From Myxococcota bacterium (lineage in GTDB: Bacteria; Myxococcota_A; UBA9160; JAFDET01), in NCBI GenBank assembly GCA_028278065.1, contig JANQFA010000038.1:66497-106776 (forward strand): 40,280 nt of DNA, read 5' to 3'. The first letter of the stretch is position 1, and each line of letters starts with the position of its first letter. The notes under the pieces were generated by a model. That model ran no database searches. It worked only from the letters and a program-made list of their open reading frames with translations, and was not told the DNA's origin. A program made the position numbers and the translations under genes. Shown here in pieces: positions 16,699-24,381 of this stretch.

Positions 16699-17271
16699 AT
16701 GCCCGAATCGGTCGAGAACTACGAGAAGGTCTCGATCTATCCCCTGGATCCGGAGGTCCGGGAGCAGCTCCTGTCGACGCAGATCGAGTGCGTCTTCAAC
16801 TGGGCCACCCGCGACGGCTGGCCCATGGGAGTGATCATGTCCTGCTACTGGAACAGCGGGCGAATGTGGCTCACGGCGGGGGCCAACCGGCACCGCGTCT
16901 CCGCCATCCGACGCGATCCCCGCTGCTCCGTCGTCGTGACCAGCACGGGCACGCCCCTCGGCCCGGGCAAGACGGTGACGATCAAGGGACGCGCCGTCAT
17001 CCACGAGGACGAGGAGACCAAGGGCTGGTTCTACCCGGCCTTCGCATCCCATCTGAACCCGGACCCGGAGGGAGCCGAGACCTTCCGCCAGCGCCTGGAC
17101 TCGCCGCTTCGCGTCGTGATCGAGGTCGTGCCGGAGAAGTTCATCAGCTACGACGGAATCAAGATGTTCCAGCACAGCCAGGGCATGCTGGACGAGCAGC
17201 AGCTGGGCGAGCCCAAGGAATCGGACACGGTTCGCCTGGCCCAGGAGCTGAGACGCCGGGGGCTGGACTAG
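16699..17271 (+). CDS. PNPOx-fold flavin/F420-binding oxidoreductase
   Basis: A 190-residue split-barrel protein of the pyridoxamine-phosphate-oxidase-like superfamily. It shows VFNWATRDGWPMGVIMSCYW, then RMWLTAGANRHRVSAIRRDPRCSVVV (the strand-helix unit that binds the cofactor phosphate), and GKTVTIKGRAVIHED. Members use FMN, F420 or heme-breakdown substrates; the cofactor cannot be told here, though a luciferase-like gene nearby (20060) is another possible F420 user. It sits 29 bp after the DUF1329 gene and is in the same operon as the CrtI-like oxidoreductase. Confidence 0.85.
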   Translation: MPESVENYEKVSIYPLDPEVREQLLSTQIECVFNWATRDGWPMGVIMSCYWNSGRMWLTAGANRHRVSAIRRDPRCSVVVTSTGTPLGPGKTVTIKGRAVIHEDEETKGWFYPAFASHLNPDPEGAETFRQRLDSPLRVVIEVVPEKFISYDGIKMFQHSQGMLDEQQLGEPKESDTVRLAQELRRRGLD

Positions 17272-17309
17272 AGCCCGAGCGCCGACCCATTGCAGGAGAC
17301 GGCCAGTCG

Positions 17310-17450
17310 ATGAACGAGGACGGTCGGCAGGAGCAGCAGCTCCGCTCGAGCCGGAACGGACCGCGACGGCAGCCCAGGGGGCGCACCGTCCTCTACTACT
17401 GGCGCCTCGTGCGACAGCTCCCGTGGCTCGTGCTGCGCTACAAGCTCTGA
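17310..17450 (+). CDS. Possible 46-residue basic amphipathic protein
   Basis: A short open frame with an ATG preceded by GGAG at 9 to 11 bp, located between the PNPOx-fold gene and the FAD oxidoreductase gene. The N-terminal half is polar and Arg-rich, the C-terminal half (VLYYWRLVRQLPWLVLRYKL) is aromatic and hydrophobic with spaced arginines, as in a membrane-surface helix. No family recognised. Composition differs from shadow frames (Trp/Tyr/Leu-rich rather than Arg/Pro/Ala only), which is the main reason to list it. Confidence 0.4.
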   Translation: MNEDGRQEQQLRSSRNGPRRQPRGRTVLYYWRLVRQLPWLVLRYKL

Positions 17451-17466
17451 CCCCTTTTCCGGGGCC

Positions 17467-19032
17467 ATGGGTGATGGCCATGGATGGAGCGAGCCCCTGT
17501 CCACCCACGACTACGACGCCATCGTGATCGGCGCCGGCCTCGGCGGCCTGGCAGCGGGCGGCCTCCTGGCCCACCGGGGGATGAGCACGGCCATCTTCGA
17601 GCAGGCTCCCCGCGTCGGGGGCTGCTGTGGGTCGCTCCGACACGGCGACTACCAGTTCGACGTCGGGGCGACCGTGGTGCTGTTCCTCGACGTGATCGAG
17701 CGGTTCTTCCGGAGCACGGGCCGCGAGATGGCGCGGTACGTCCAGTTCCTTCCGATCGAGCCCCTCTTCGAGGTCGTGGACCAGGAACGGCGGCGCTTCC
17801 AGATCCCCACCTCGCCCCTCGAGACGGGCGAGCTCTTCGCCTCCTTCTCCGAGGAGGACGGAGAAGGTTGGAGGCGATTCGCGGAGGCGGCCGAATCCGG
17901 CATGGCGGCGGCCATGACCCAGATCTTCACGCGCCGCTTCCAGACGCTCTCGGATGCGCGCGAAATCGCGCGCACCTCTCCGTCGATGACGAGCGATCGC
18001 AGCAGCCTGCTCCACAGCTTCGAGAAGACGCTGCGCTCGTACTTCCGCAGCGAATCCATCCTCGGAGCGCTCAGCCTCGCCTCCTACAGCGTGGGACTGC
18101 CTCCGGCCCTGGCCCCGGGCTACGCCGCGTTCCTCAGCTACGCCGAGCATCAGGGCTCCTACTACCCGAAGGGGGGAATGAAGGCGCTGCCCGAGGGAAT
18201 GGCGACCGCGTTCGCGGAGGACGGCGGCGAGATCCACCTCGGTGCCCGCGTGTCCGGCATCCTCACCGAGGAGCGCAGGGTCGTCGGGGTGCGGCTCGGC
18301 GACGGGCGGGAGATCCGCTCCCGGGTCGTCGTCGGGGACATCAACGCCAAGGCGATCTACGGCCAGCTCCTGCCCCGTTCCGAGGTGCCGCTCTGGGCGC
18401 GGCTGGCCCTGAGGAGCCTCCGCCTCTCCCAGTCGTCGTGCATGCTCAAGCTCGGCATCGAGGGCGACGAGGGCTTCGGAGCCCATCACACCCTCTACTC
18501 GGGCGGCCTCGAAGCCCTGAATCGCATCTGGTTCGACGACTACGAGCGGGGTCGCCCCTCCCGAGGTGGCTATCTGCTGGCGTCCATACCGAGCAGGACC
18601 GATCCCTCGCTCGCTCCGCCCGGACACCACGTCGTGCATCTGCACACCCTGGCTCCCTACCAGCTCGCCGATGGCGCGAGCTGGGACGACATCCAGCGAC
18701 GGGAGGCCGACCGCATGCTCGACTTCCTCGAGGCTGACTTCGGCGTCCGGCTGCGGGAGCGGATCCGGTTCGCGCACCTGAGCACCCCGCTCGAGCTCGA
18801 GCGCGAGGTCGGCCTCCACCGCGGCGCCCTGTACGGCCTGGAGAGCGGCCTCCTCTCGACGTCGATGTTCCGGCCGCGCATGCGCTCACCGATCTTCGAC
18901 GGCCTCTATCTCGCGGGCTCGTCCGTCCACCTGGGCGGCGGGATTCCGGTCTGCATCGGATCCGGGATGATCGCCGCGGACCTGGTCTGCGAGGACGCCT
19001 CGCTCGCTCAGTCAGGGTCGTCGGGGCCGTAG
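17467..19032 (+). CDS. CrtI/CrtISO/RetSat-like FAD-dependent oxidoreductase
   Basis: A 521-residue flavoprotein of the phytoene desaturase / carotenoid isomerase / retinol saturase superfamily. The dinucleotide motif VIGAGLGGLAAGG starts at residue 19, followed by EQAPRVGGCC. GSYYPKGGMKALPEGMA near residue 232 lies in the substrate-domain hinge, and the C-terminal FAD block is GLYLAGSSVHLGGGIPVCIG. Reactions in the family are desaturation, isomerisation or saturation of polyenes and other hydrophobic chains. No good ribosome binding site precedes ATG 17467, but no later start keeps the FAD motif intact. Last gene of the operon; its end overlaps the convergent gene at 19008 by 25 bp. Confidence 0.88.
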   Translation: MGDGHGWSEPLSTHDYDAIVIGAGLGGLAAGGLLAHRGMSTAIFEQAPRVGGCCGSLRHGDYQFDVGATVVLFLDVIERFFRSTGREMARYVQFLPIEPLFEVVDQERRRFQIPTSPLETGELFASFSEEDGEGWRRFAEAAESGMAAAMTQIFTRRFQTLSDAREIARTSPSMTSDRSSLLHSFEKTLRSYFRSESILGALSLASYSVGLPPALAPGYAAFLSYAEHQGSYYPKGGMKALPEGMATAFAEDGGEIHLGARVSGILTEERRVVGVRLGDGREIRSRVVVGDINAKAIYGQLLPRSEVPLWARLALRSLRLSQSSCMLKLGIEGDEGFGAHHTLYSGGLEALNRIWFDDYERGRPSRGGYLLASIPSRTDPSLAPPGHHVVHLHTLAPYQLADGASWDDIQRREADRMLDFLEADFGVRLRERIRFAHLSTPLELEREVGLHRGALYGLESGLLSTSMFRPRMRSPIFDGLYLAGSSVHLGGGIPVCIGSGMIAADLVCEDASLAQSGSSGP

Positions 19033-19463
19033 AGCCCGGCTCGTCGCCAGAGGAACTCGATCCGCGTGTTCTCGATGAGCCACTTGCCGTCGACCTTGCG
19101 GTAGCGATCGTCGTAGATGCCGAACAGATTGAGAGGCTCGTCGTTGCCCGGGAGGAGGTTCAGGTCGAGCAGATACCAGCGACCGTGGGCCGTGTCCGCC
19201 CCGGTGAGCCGGATCCAGGGATTGGTGACCGCATGCATGAAGAGCCCGAAGGGCCTTGCACCCCCCGTCGTGTAGGGTGCGTAGTTCTGCCGGATGGTCT
19301 CTCGCCCCACCCAGGTTCCACCGTACTTCTCTCCGAACTCGCACACGGCGTCTTCGCAGAAGAGACCTGCCAGGCCTTCGAGATCGCCCCCGTCGAGGAA
19401 GTGTGAGTAGAGCATGCGCAGCTGCTTGATCTCCTCGATCTCGAGCAGCTCCTCGACGGTCAT
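19008..19463 (-). CDS. NTF2/SnoaL-like protein
   Basis: A 151-residue SnoaL-like protein: the N-terminal helix EEIKQLRMLYSHFLDGGDLEGLAGLFCED is the hallmark of the SnoaL_4-type ring-hydroxylating-dioxygenase-beta-like fold. GRETIRQNY, HAVTNPWIRLTG and WLIENTRIEFLWRRAG follow. Such proteins are common in steroid, polyketide and aromatic pathways as isomerase/dehydratase-like enzymes or accessory chains. Third gene of the leftward operon headed by the luciferase-like monooxygenase. A 57-bp gap before it holds a 14-bp GC palindrome at 19484-19497. Confidence 0.85.
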   Translation of the reverse strand: MTVEELLEIEEIKQLRMLYSHFLDGGDLEGLAGLFCEDAVCEFGEKYGGTWVGRETIRQNYAPYTTGGARPFGLFMHAVTNPWIRLTGADTAHGRWYLLDLNLLPGNDEPLNLFGIYDDRYRKVDGKWLIENTRIEFLWRRAGLYGPDDPD

Positions 19464-19520
19464 CTGGCACTCCCTTCCTCGCGGGCCCGCGCGGGCCTGC
19501 TGCAGCGGACCGTCCCCACC

Positions 19521-20063
19521 CTACTCCACCAGCAGCTCGAGCGAGGAGAGCGGAGGGCTTCCGAAGTAGATGTCCTCGCCCTCCAGGCGCCCGTCGGCGG
19601 CTGCGGGCCACACGGTGAGGATCCGGTTCTCGGACACGTAGCGGGCGTCGGGATCGACCGGGGCCCCGTGCACCTCCGCCACGCCGGAGGCAGCCAGGAC
19701 CGCCCCAGGGACCACGGTCCGCATCACTCCCTCCGTCACCACCGAGTGGCGGTCGACGACGATTCGACGGATGTCGAACTCGAAGCGGTTGCCTCCGCTC
19801 GCGATCATCTCGGTGTAGAAGGCCGCCACGGCTCGTCGCCCCTTCGGTCCCATCTCCGGACCGAGCCCCCACAGGTGGTAGTGCGGATCGTCGACGAGGG
19901 TGTCCATGAGAGGGGCGAGCTCGCCGCGGATCTCCGCGCGCAGATGGTCGCGGACCTGCTCGAGCAGACGCCGCCGGCGCGGGTCGTCTTCGGCGTCGAT
20001 CCGGTCCTCGAGCACCTGCCACGACCGCTCCGGATCGAACTGGGAGCGTCCCCCCGGCGTCAT
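19521..20063 (-). CDS. NTF2-fold protein with helical N-terminal extension
   Basis: A 180-residue protein. About 50 charged residues (ERSWQVLEDRIDAEDDPRRRRLLEQVRDHL) precede an NTF2-like core: LMDTLVDDPHYHLWG, KGRRAVAAFYTEMIASG and the strand DRHSVVTEGVMRTVVPG. The core could form the usual cone-shaped ligand pocket. The extension is not standard and may pack as a helical hairpin. The ATG overlaps the luciferase-like stop by 4 bp (ATGA), so the two are translationally coupled. Function unknown. Confidence 0.8.
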   Translation of the reverse strand: MTPGGRSQFDPERSWQVLEDRIDAEDDPRRRRLLEQVRDHLRAEIRGELAPLMDTLVDDPHYHLWGLGPEMGPKGRRAVAAFYTEMIASGGNRFEFDIRRIVVDRHSVVTEGVMRTVVPGAVLAASGVAEVHGAPVDPDARYVSENRILTVWPAAADGRLEGEDIYFGSPPLSSLELLVE

Positions 20064-21094
20064 GGCAGCAGCTTCGCGATCTCGGTCTGGTAGTGCATCA
20101 TCTTGATCGGGTCGATTCCGTAGGCGGGCGGAATCACCACCATCGAGTCGGCGACCGTCCAGGCCTGCTCGATGCGCTCGCGGATCGAGCTCGGGCTCCC
20201 GCACAGCACGAACGCGCGAACCATCTCGTCGGGGACGAGATCCGGACGGGTGAACACGTCGCGGTCGCGGCCGATCTCCTGGGCCCGACGCGCCTCGTCG
20301 CGGAAGCCGTGGGCAGCGAAGAACGACTCGTACTGCTCGAAGGAGGCGTAGAACCCGACGGTCGTGCGGGCGTCCTCGATGGCCTCGGCCTCATCCTCGT
20401 TCGGAGCGCACCAGAACCACAGATTGAGCTCGACATCCTCGCGCCTGCGCCCGCTGCGCTCGAGCCCCACCGCGATCTCCGGCTGGACCCGGTGGATCGC
20501 CCAGTCCAGCGACCACATCGGGTGTCCCATGATCCCGTCGCCGACTTCCGCCGCCAGGCGCACGGCGGGGCCTCGCAGCGCTGCGACCCAGATCGGGATG
20601 CTCTCGCGAACGGGAGGCTGCTGCGGCTGCAGCGCCGAGAAGTCGCCCTGGTAGTAGTGACCTTCGAACGGCGCGAGGCCTTCTTCGCTGTGGGCGCCGC
20701 GGACGATGTGCCGAACGGCGGCGATCGTCTCGCGGAGGTGCGCGAGAGGTCGGTGCGGAGGTGCACCGAAGAGCCCGCAGGTCCAGGCCTGGACGCTGGC
20801 ACCGAGGCCCAGGATGAAGCGGCCCTGGCTGATCCGGTCCAGGTCGATCGCCGCCATCGCCGTCTCGAACGGGCTGCGTGCCGCAGCGATCGCGACGCCG
20901 CTGGCGATCTTCAGGCGCTCGGTGTGGGAGGCAGCCACGGCGAGCGTCGACCACGGAGGCCCGATGACCTGGGGCGCGAAGAGGCCCTCGAGCCCCTCCG
21001 ACTCGGCTCTCCGGGCGAACGTCGCGATGGCCGGCGCGGGCAGCGGCGCGACGATTCCCCAGTAGCGACGCTCGCGTCCTTGCCCGGAAGTCAC
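20060..21094 (-). CDS. Luciferase-like (LLM class) flavin/F420-dependent monooxygenase
   Basis: A 344-residue TIM-barrel oxidoreductase. RYWGIVAPLP opens the barrel, FARRAESEGLEGLFAPQ is the first helix-strand, then SGVAIAAARSPFETAMAAIDLDRISQGRFILGLGAS (the most conserved LLM segment), IPIWVAALRGPAVRLAAEVGDG and a C-terminal CGSPSSIRERI. These enzymes use reduced flavin or F420 on long-chain, terpenoid or keto substrates. The GTG at 21094 is chosen because GAGGAAGAGG lies just before it. The upstream ATG at 21142 has no ribosome site and lies 8 bp from the operator. First gene of a leftward operon. Confidence 0.9.
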   Translation of the reverse strand: MTSGQGRERRYWGIVAPLPAPAIATFARRAESEGLEGLFAPQVIGPPWSTLAVAASHTERLKIASGVAIAAARSPFETAMAAIDLDRISQGRFILGLGASVQAWTCGLFGAPPHRPLAHLRETIAAVRHIVRGAHSEEGLAPFEGHYYQGDFSALQPQQPPVRESIPIWVAALRGPAVRLAAEVGDGIMGHPMWSLDWAIHRVQPEIAVGLERSGRRREDVELNLWFWCAPNEDEAEAIEDARTTVGFYASFEQYESFFAAHGFRDEARRAQEIGRDRDVFTRPDLVPDEMVRAFVLCGSPSSIRERIEQAWTVADSMVVIPPAYGIDPIKMMHYQTEIAKLLP

Positions 21095-21149
21095 GCCCTC
21101 TTCCTCGCTGCCGGCCCCGACCGATCGGACCGCAACGAGCATCCGGCAT

Positions 21150-21170
21150 TTTGTTGACATTGTCAACAAA
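21150..21170. promoter_or_regulatory. Perfect palindromic operator between divergent promoters
   Basis: Ten-base arms TTTGTTGACA and TGTCAACAAA flank one central base. A TTGACA -35-like hexamer is present on each strand inside the palindrome, so one bound repressor could block both the luciferase-like operon (left) and the decarboxylase-like/carotenoid-oxygenase operon (right). Degenerate copies occur at 32633, 32665 and 33493 around the TetR gene. Confidence 0.75.
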
Positions 21171-21213
21171 GCGTGATACACGACGGGCTGCTGCCAGCGA
21201 TCGAAGACCCGCC

Positions 21214-21978
21214 ATGCAGACACTCGCCGACCTCCGCAGCCGCACTCCCCACGACGACATGCTCGCCGGGCGCAACTCGTCGTACCTCGTGGCGGGTCAC
21301 TTCCCCACCCGCGCGCTCCAGGAGCTCCTGCCGCCGGCGATGTCGATCCCTTCCGACGAGGCGATGGCCGCGAGCTACCCGACGGCGCGGCCCCTCCCCG
21401 GCCTGCATCCCTTCATGCTCCTGTTCAGCAACTGCCGGAACGTCCATGACGTGATGACCGGGATCGAGCTGCGCCCCTATCGGGAGCTCATGTTCTTCTT
21501 CCCCGTCCTCTACACCCACGCAGGGGAGGAGCGACTCTGCTCCTTCGTCCCGGTGCTCTACCTCGAGTACCTGATCGGCGTGATCGGCGGGCTCTACCTG
21601 GGCCTGCGCAAGGAGTTCCATCCGGGCATGAGAGACGTCGAGACGGAGGCGTCGAAGTCCTTCGCGATCGAGGGCATCCTCGACGCGAGCTTCGAGAAGT
21701 GCCCGGCCGGGACCCTCAAGGAGCTCGATCCCTTCTTCACCCGGACCTTCGCGAACCCGACTGCGACGGTCTCCTACTTCAATCGGACCTGGTTCTACAC
21801 GACGAAGGTGCATCCGACCAAGGTGCTCGAGACGTCGGCCGAGTTCGAATGGCGGTACAAGGGTTCGGTCATCGAGAGCAACCAGGCGACCTTCGCCAAC
21901 TACGCCGAGTACGCCTTCACGACCTCCCAGGCGATGCGCTACGAGGCGTACTTCCATCCGAGCTACCCGGTGGAGTAG
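21214..21978 (+). CDS. Acetoacetate-decarboxylase-like superfamily protein
   Basis: A 254-residue protein starting MQTLADLRSRTPHDD. SSYLVAGHFPTRALQELLPPAM is the N-terminal strand-helix of the acetoacetate decarboxylase-like barrel, and IELRPYRELMFFFPVLY is the central barrel strand pair. YLGLRKEFHP holds a lysine near the position of the Schiff-base lysine, but I cannot align it with certainty. It may be a decarboxylase/aldolase-type enzyme or a binding protein. ATG 21214 is the first start clear of the operator at 21150. It heads a rightward operon with an SRPBCC protein (10 bp away) and a carotenoid oxygenase. Confidence 0.68.
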   Translation: MQTLADLRSRTPHDDMLAGRNSSYLVAGHFPTRALQELLPPAMSIPSDEAMAASYPTARPLPGLHPFMLLFSNCRNVHDVMTGIELRPYRELMFFFPVLYTHAGEERLCSFVPVLYLEYLIGVIGGLYLGLRKEFHPGMRDVETEASKSFAIEGILDASFEKCPAGTLKELDPFFTRTFANPTATVSYFNRTWFYTTKVHPTKVLETSAEFEWRYKGSVIESNQATFANYAEYAFTTSQAMRYEAYFHPSYPVE

Positions 21979-21988
21979 GCGCGATCCC

Positions 21989-22411
21989 ATGGGTCATCAC
22001 CAGGTCGCTGGCGAGATCGCGATGTCCGCGGATGCGCTGTGGCGTCTGCTCTGCGACTTCGGCGAGGTGAGCTGGCTCCCGGGCAACCCGGACTACGAGT
22101 GCGAAGGCGAGGGGATCGGGATGATCCGCACGATTCGCACCCCGCCCCTTCCCACGGTCCGCGAGCGTCTCGAGTCCATCGACGAGGAGAACCGTACCGT
22201 CCACTACCGGGTCCTCGACGGCAACCCGATGCCGGTGGACGACTACCAGGCCTCCATGCAGGTCGTGGACCTGGGCGACGGCCGGAGCCGTCTCGTCTGG
22301 AGCAGCACCTGGGAGCCGAAGGGCGTCAGCGAGGAGGAGGCGCGGAAGGCCGTGGACGATCTCTACACCGGCGTCCTCGCTGCGATCCAGAGGAACCTCG
22401 CCGGTCGTTGA
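21989..22411 (+). CDS. SRPBCC (START-like) ligand-binding/cyclase protein
   Basis: A 140-residue helix-grip protein of the polyketide cyclase/dehydrase type. IAMSADALWRLLCDFGEVSWLPG is the N-terminal strand-helix, then GIGMIRTIRTPPLPTVRERLESID, VHYRVLDGNPMPVDDY and the long C-terminal helix EEEARKAVDDLYTGVLAAIQRNL. Such proteins bind hydrophobic ligands and can act as dehydratases, cyclases or carriers. Co-operonic with a carotenoid oxygenase, which suggests an apocarotenoid or similar ligand; inference only. Confidence 0.88.
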   Translation: MGHHQVAGEIAMSADALWRLLCDFGEVSWLPGNPDYECEGEGIGMIRTIRTPPLPTVRERLESIDEENRTVHYRVLDGNPMPVDDYQASMQVVDLGDGRSRLVWSSTWEPKGVSEEEARKAVDDLYTGVLAAIQRNLAGR

Positions 22412-22436
22412 GAACGCACGCAGCGGAGCCGCGCGC

Positions 22437-23870
22437 ATGAGCCCGTCCGAAGCCAGGAAGAGCCGACTCCATCCGGCACGGATGGGAACCAAGCTCTCGC
22501 ACTTCTGGTCCGACCTGACCCGCGAGCACGGCTACGAGCCCCTGAAGCTCGAAGGCGACGTCCCCGGCGATCTCGCCGGGACGCTCTACCGCACCGGCCC
22601 CGCCCTCACCCAGCGGTTCGGGCGACCCTACAGCCACGTCTTCGAGGGCGACGGTGCCATCTGCGCCGTCCGCCTGGCGGCGGGCAGGGCCGAGGGCGCC
22701 CACCGTCTGCTGCGGAGCGATGGGTTCGTGGCCGAGGAGCGTGCCGGGCGGCCGCTCTACCAGACCGCCGTCTCGTGGCCCCGCCAGGTGGCCAACGGTC
22801 TTCTCGGGCGCTTCAAGAACACCGGCAACACGAACGTCATGGAATGGCACGGGAACCTGTACGCCTTGATGGAGAACGCCCGTCCGATCGCGTTCGATCG
22901 CGAGCTCCAGACGATCGGCGAGTCGAGCCTGGGCGGGGTGATCCGCGGCGCGTTCTCGGCCCATCCGCACCCGGTCGCCACGCGGCGCACCACCTACAAC
23001 GTCGGACTCCGCTACGGCCGCAAGACCCACGTGGCGATCTACTCCCTGCCGTGGGAAGGACCCGCGCGCTGCCTCGGCGAGCTACCCCTCGACCACCCGG
23101 TGATGCTGCACGACTTCATGGCCACCGAGCAGCACGTCGTGATGCTCGTCTCCCCTCTCAGGCTCGTGATCCACCGGGCGATCCTCGCCATCGGCGACTT
23201 CCCCGAGCTCTTCCGATGGACGCCGAGCGCCGGCACCGAGGTGATCGTCGTCCCGATCGACGCCCCCGAGCGCGTGCGGCGCTTTCGGACCGACGCCTTC
23301 TTCCAGATCCACTTCAGCGGCGGGTACGAGGAACCGGACGCGACGGTCGTGGACATCATGAAGTACGCGGACTCGAGCGCCCTGGACGTCAACGTCGCCG
23401 ACGTCGACCAGCCGCCCCAGGCGGGCGAGGTCACCCGGATCCGGATTCCCCACGGAAGCGAACGGGTCGAGCACGAGCGCCTCTGCGACACCACCCTGGA
23501 GTTCGGGCAGCACGACCAGCGCGTGGCGGGCAGCGCGTACCGGCACCTCTTCGGGCTGACCGTCGACGCGAGCCACCGTTTCGCACTCGCCCACGTGGAC
23601 CTGGAGAGCGGCGTGGAGGACCTCTTCTGGTTCCCCGACGGCGAGTTCAACTCCGAGGCGATCTTCGCGCCCAGGGGACCGGAGGCACCCGAAGGAGACG
23701 GCTACCTGCTCACGATCGTCTACCGCTCGAGCAGCCGGACGAGTCACCTCGCGGTGTTCGACGCCCGGCACGTGTCGGATGGCCCGATCGCGCGCGCGCA
23801 CTTCGACCACCATATCCCGTCGGGGTTCCACGGAACCTGGGTCGCTGCAGCCCGTGCCGGCGCGGCATAG
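22437..23870 (+). CDS. Carotenoid cleavage oxygenase (RPE65/CCD family)
   Basis: A 477-residue non-heme iron oxygenase. DVPGDLAGTLYRTGPAL near residue 41 is the family's opening, and HVFEGDGAICAVRL the first blade signature. The four iron-binding histidines fall at about H176 (AHPHPV), H225 (MLHDF), H292 (QIHFSGGYE) and H465 (GFHGTW). The enzymes cleave a conjugated double bond in carotenoids, apocarotenoids, stilbenes or lignin dimers, giving aldehydes. The motif at H292 replaces the common H-x-x-N-A-Y-E with H-F-S-G-G-Y-E, so substrate preference may be atypical. Third gene of the rightward operon; GGAG precedes the ATG. Confidence 0.9.
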   Translation: MSPSEARKSRLHPARMGTKLSHFWSDLTREHGYEPLKLEGDVPGDLAGTLYRTGPALTQRFGRPYSHVFEGDGAICAVRLAAGRAEGAHRLLRSDGFVAEERAGRPLYQTAVSWPRQVANGLLGRFKNTGNTNVMEWHGNLYALMENARPIAFDRELQTIGESSLGGVIRGAFSAHPHPVATRRTTYNVGLRYGRKTHVAIYSLPWEGPARCLGELPLDHPVMLHDFMATEQHVVMLVSPLRLVIHRAILAIGDFPELFRWTPSAGTEVIVVPIDAPERVRRFRTDAFFQIHFSGGYEEPDATVVDIMKYADSSALDVNVADVDQPPQAGEVTRIRIPHGSERVEHERLCDTTLEFGQHDQRVAGSAYRHLFGLTVDASHRFALAHVDLESGVEDLFWFPDGEFNSEAIFAPRGPEAPEGDGYLLTIVYRSSSRTSHLAVFDARHVSDGPIARAHFDHHIPSGFHGTWVAAARAGAA

Positions 23871-23884
23871 CCCCCGTGGGCGGT

Positions 23885-24262
23885 TCAGCGGTTGGGACGC
23901 ATCTCAGCGGGATTCCAGAAGGCACGCATGCTGGTGATCCGGCCCGCGTCGTCGAAGGCCATGACGTCGATCACGTCGAGATAGAGCTTGTTGTCGTTCA
24001 TCGTCAGCTCCGCGAGCATCGGAAAGGCGGCCTCGTTGCCGGCCACCCGGACCGGGCCCGTCAGCTCCACCTGGAGGCTCGGCACCGTACCCGCATAGAA
24101 GGTGCGGAGCTCGTCCTTTCCGCTCTGGATCTTGCCCCCGACCGGATCCTCGGCCGTACCGCCGTCTGCGTACAGGTCCACGATCCCGTCGACGTCGTTG
24201 CTGCACATCATCCGGACATACGATTCGATCACGCTTCGCACTTCATCGGGCGTCGGCATCAT
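23885..24262 (-). CDS. ksi: Steroid delta-isomerase (3-oxo-delta5-steroid isomerase, KSI)
   Basis: A 125-residue protein matching the ketosteroid isomerases of Comamonas and Pseudomonas along its whole length: NDVDGIVDLYADGGTAEDPVG, GKDELRTFYA, VELTGPVRVAGNEAAF, and the ending GRITSMRAFW. The three catalytic residues are kept: Tyr15 (Tyr14 of the Comamonas enzyme), Asp39 (the general base, Asp38) and Asp99 (same number). The reaction moves the C5-C6 double bond of a 3-oxo steroid to C4-C5. Start at ATG 24262 (a second ATG follows directly), with GGAGA upstream. Divergent from the P450 gene; stop is 15 bp from the convergent carotenoid oxygenase. Confidence 0.88.
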   Translation of the reverse strand: MMPTPDEVRSVIESYVRMMCSNDVDGIVDLYADGGTAEDPVGGKIQSGKDELRTFYAGTVPSLQVELTGPVRVAGNEAAFPMLAELTMNDNKLYLDVIDVMAFDDAGRITSMRAFWNPAEMRPNR

Positions 24263-24381
24263 GGGTCTCCATTGACGGCTTCTGGTCGCACGGATCATAG
24301 ACCGTCCCGATCGAAACGGGAACTGCGGGCGCGCGACCGAGCCCGACACAGGTGTTAGAATTCCCTCGAGACGGAGGTTCC
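24263..24381. promoter_or_regulatory. Divergent promoter region of isomerase and P450
   Basis: A 119-bp gap. TAGAAT at 24356-24361 matches a -10 hexamer in 5 of 6 positions for the P450 gene, with GGAGG ending 5 bp before the ATG at 24382. No matching -35 box or inverted repeat is visible. Confidence 0.4.

Noticed and set aside
16666-18819. Long minus-strand frame spanning the PNPOx-fold, small protein and FAD oxidoreductase genes
   Set aside because: Shadow frame of GC-rich coding DNA running across three plus-strand genes and their gaps.
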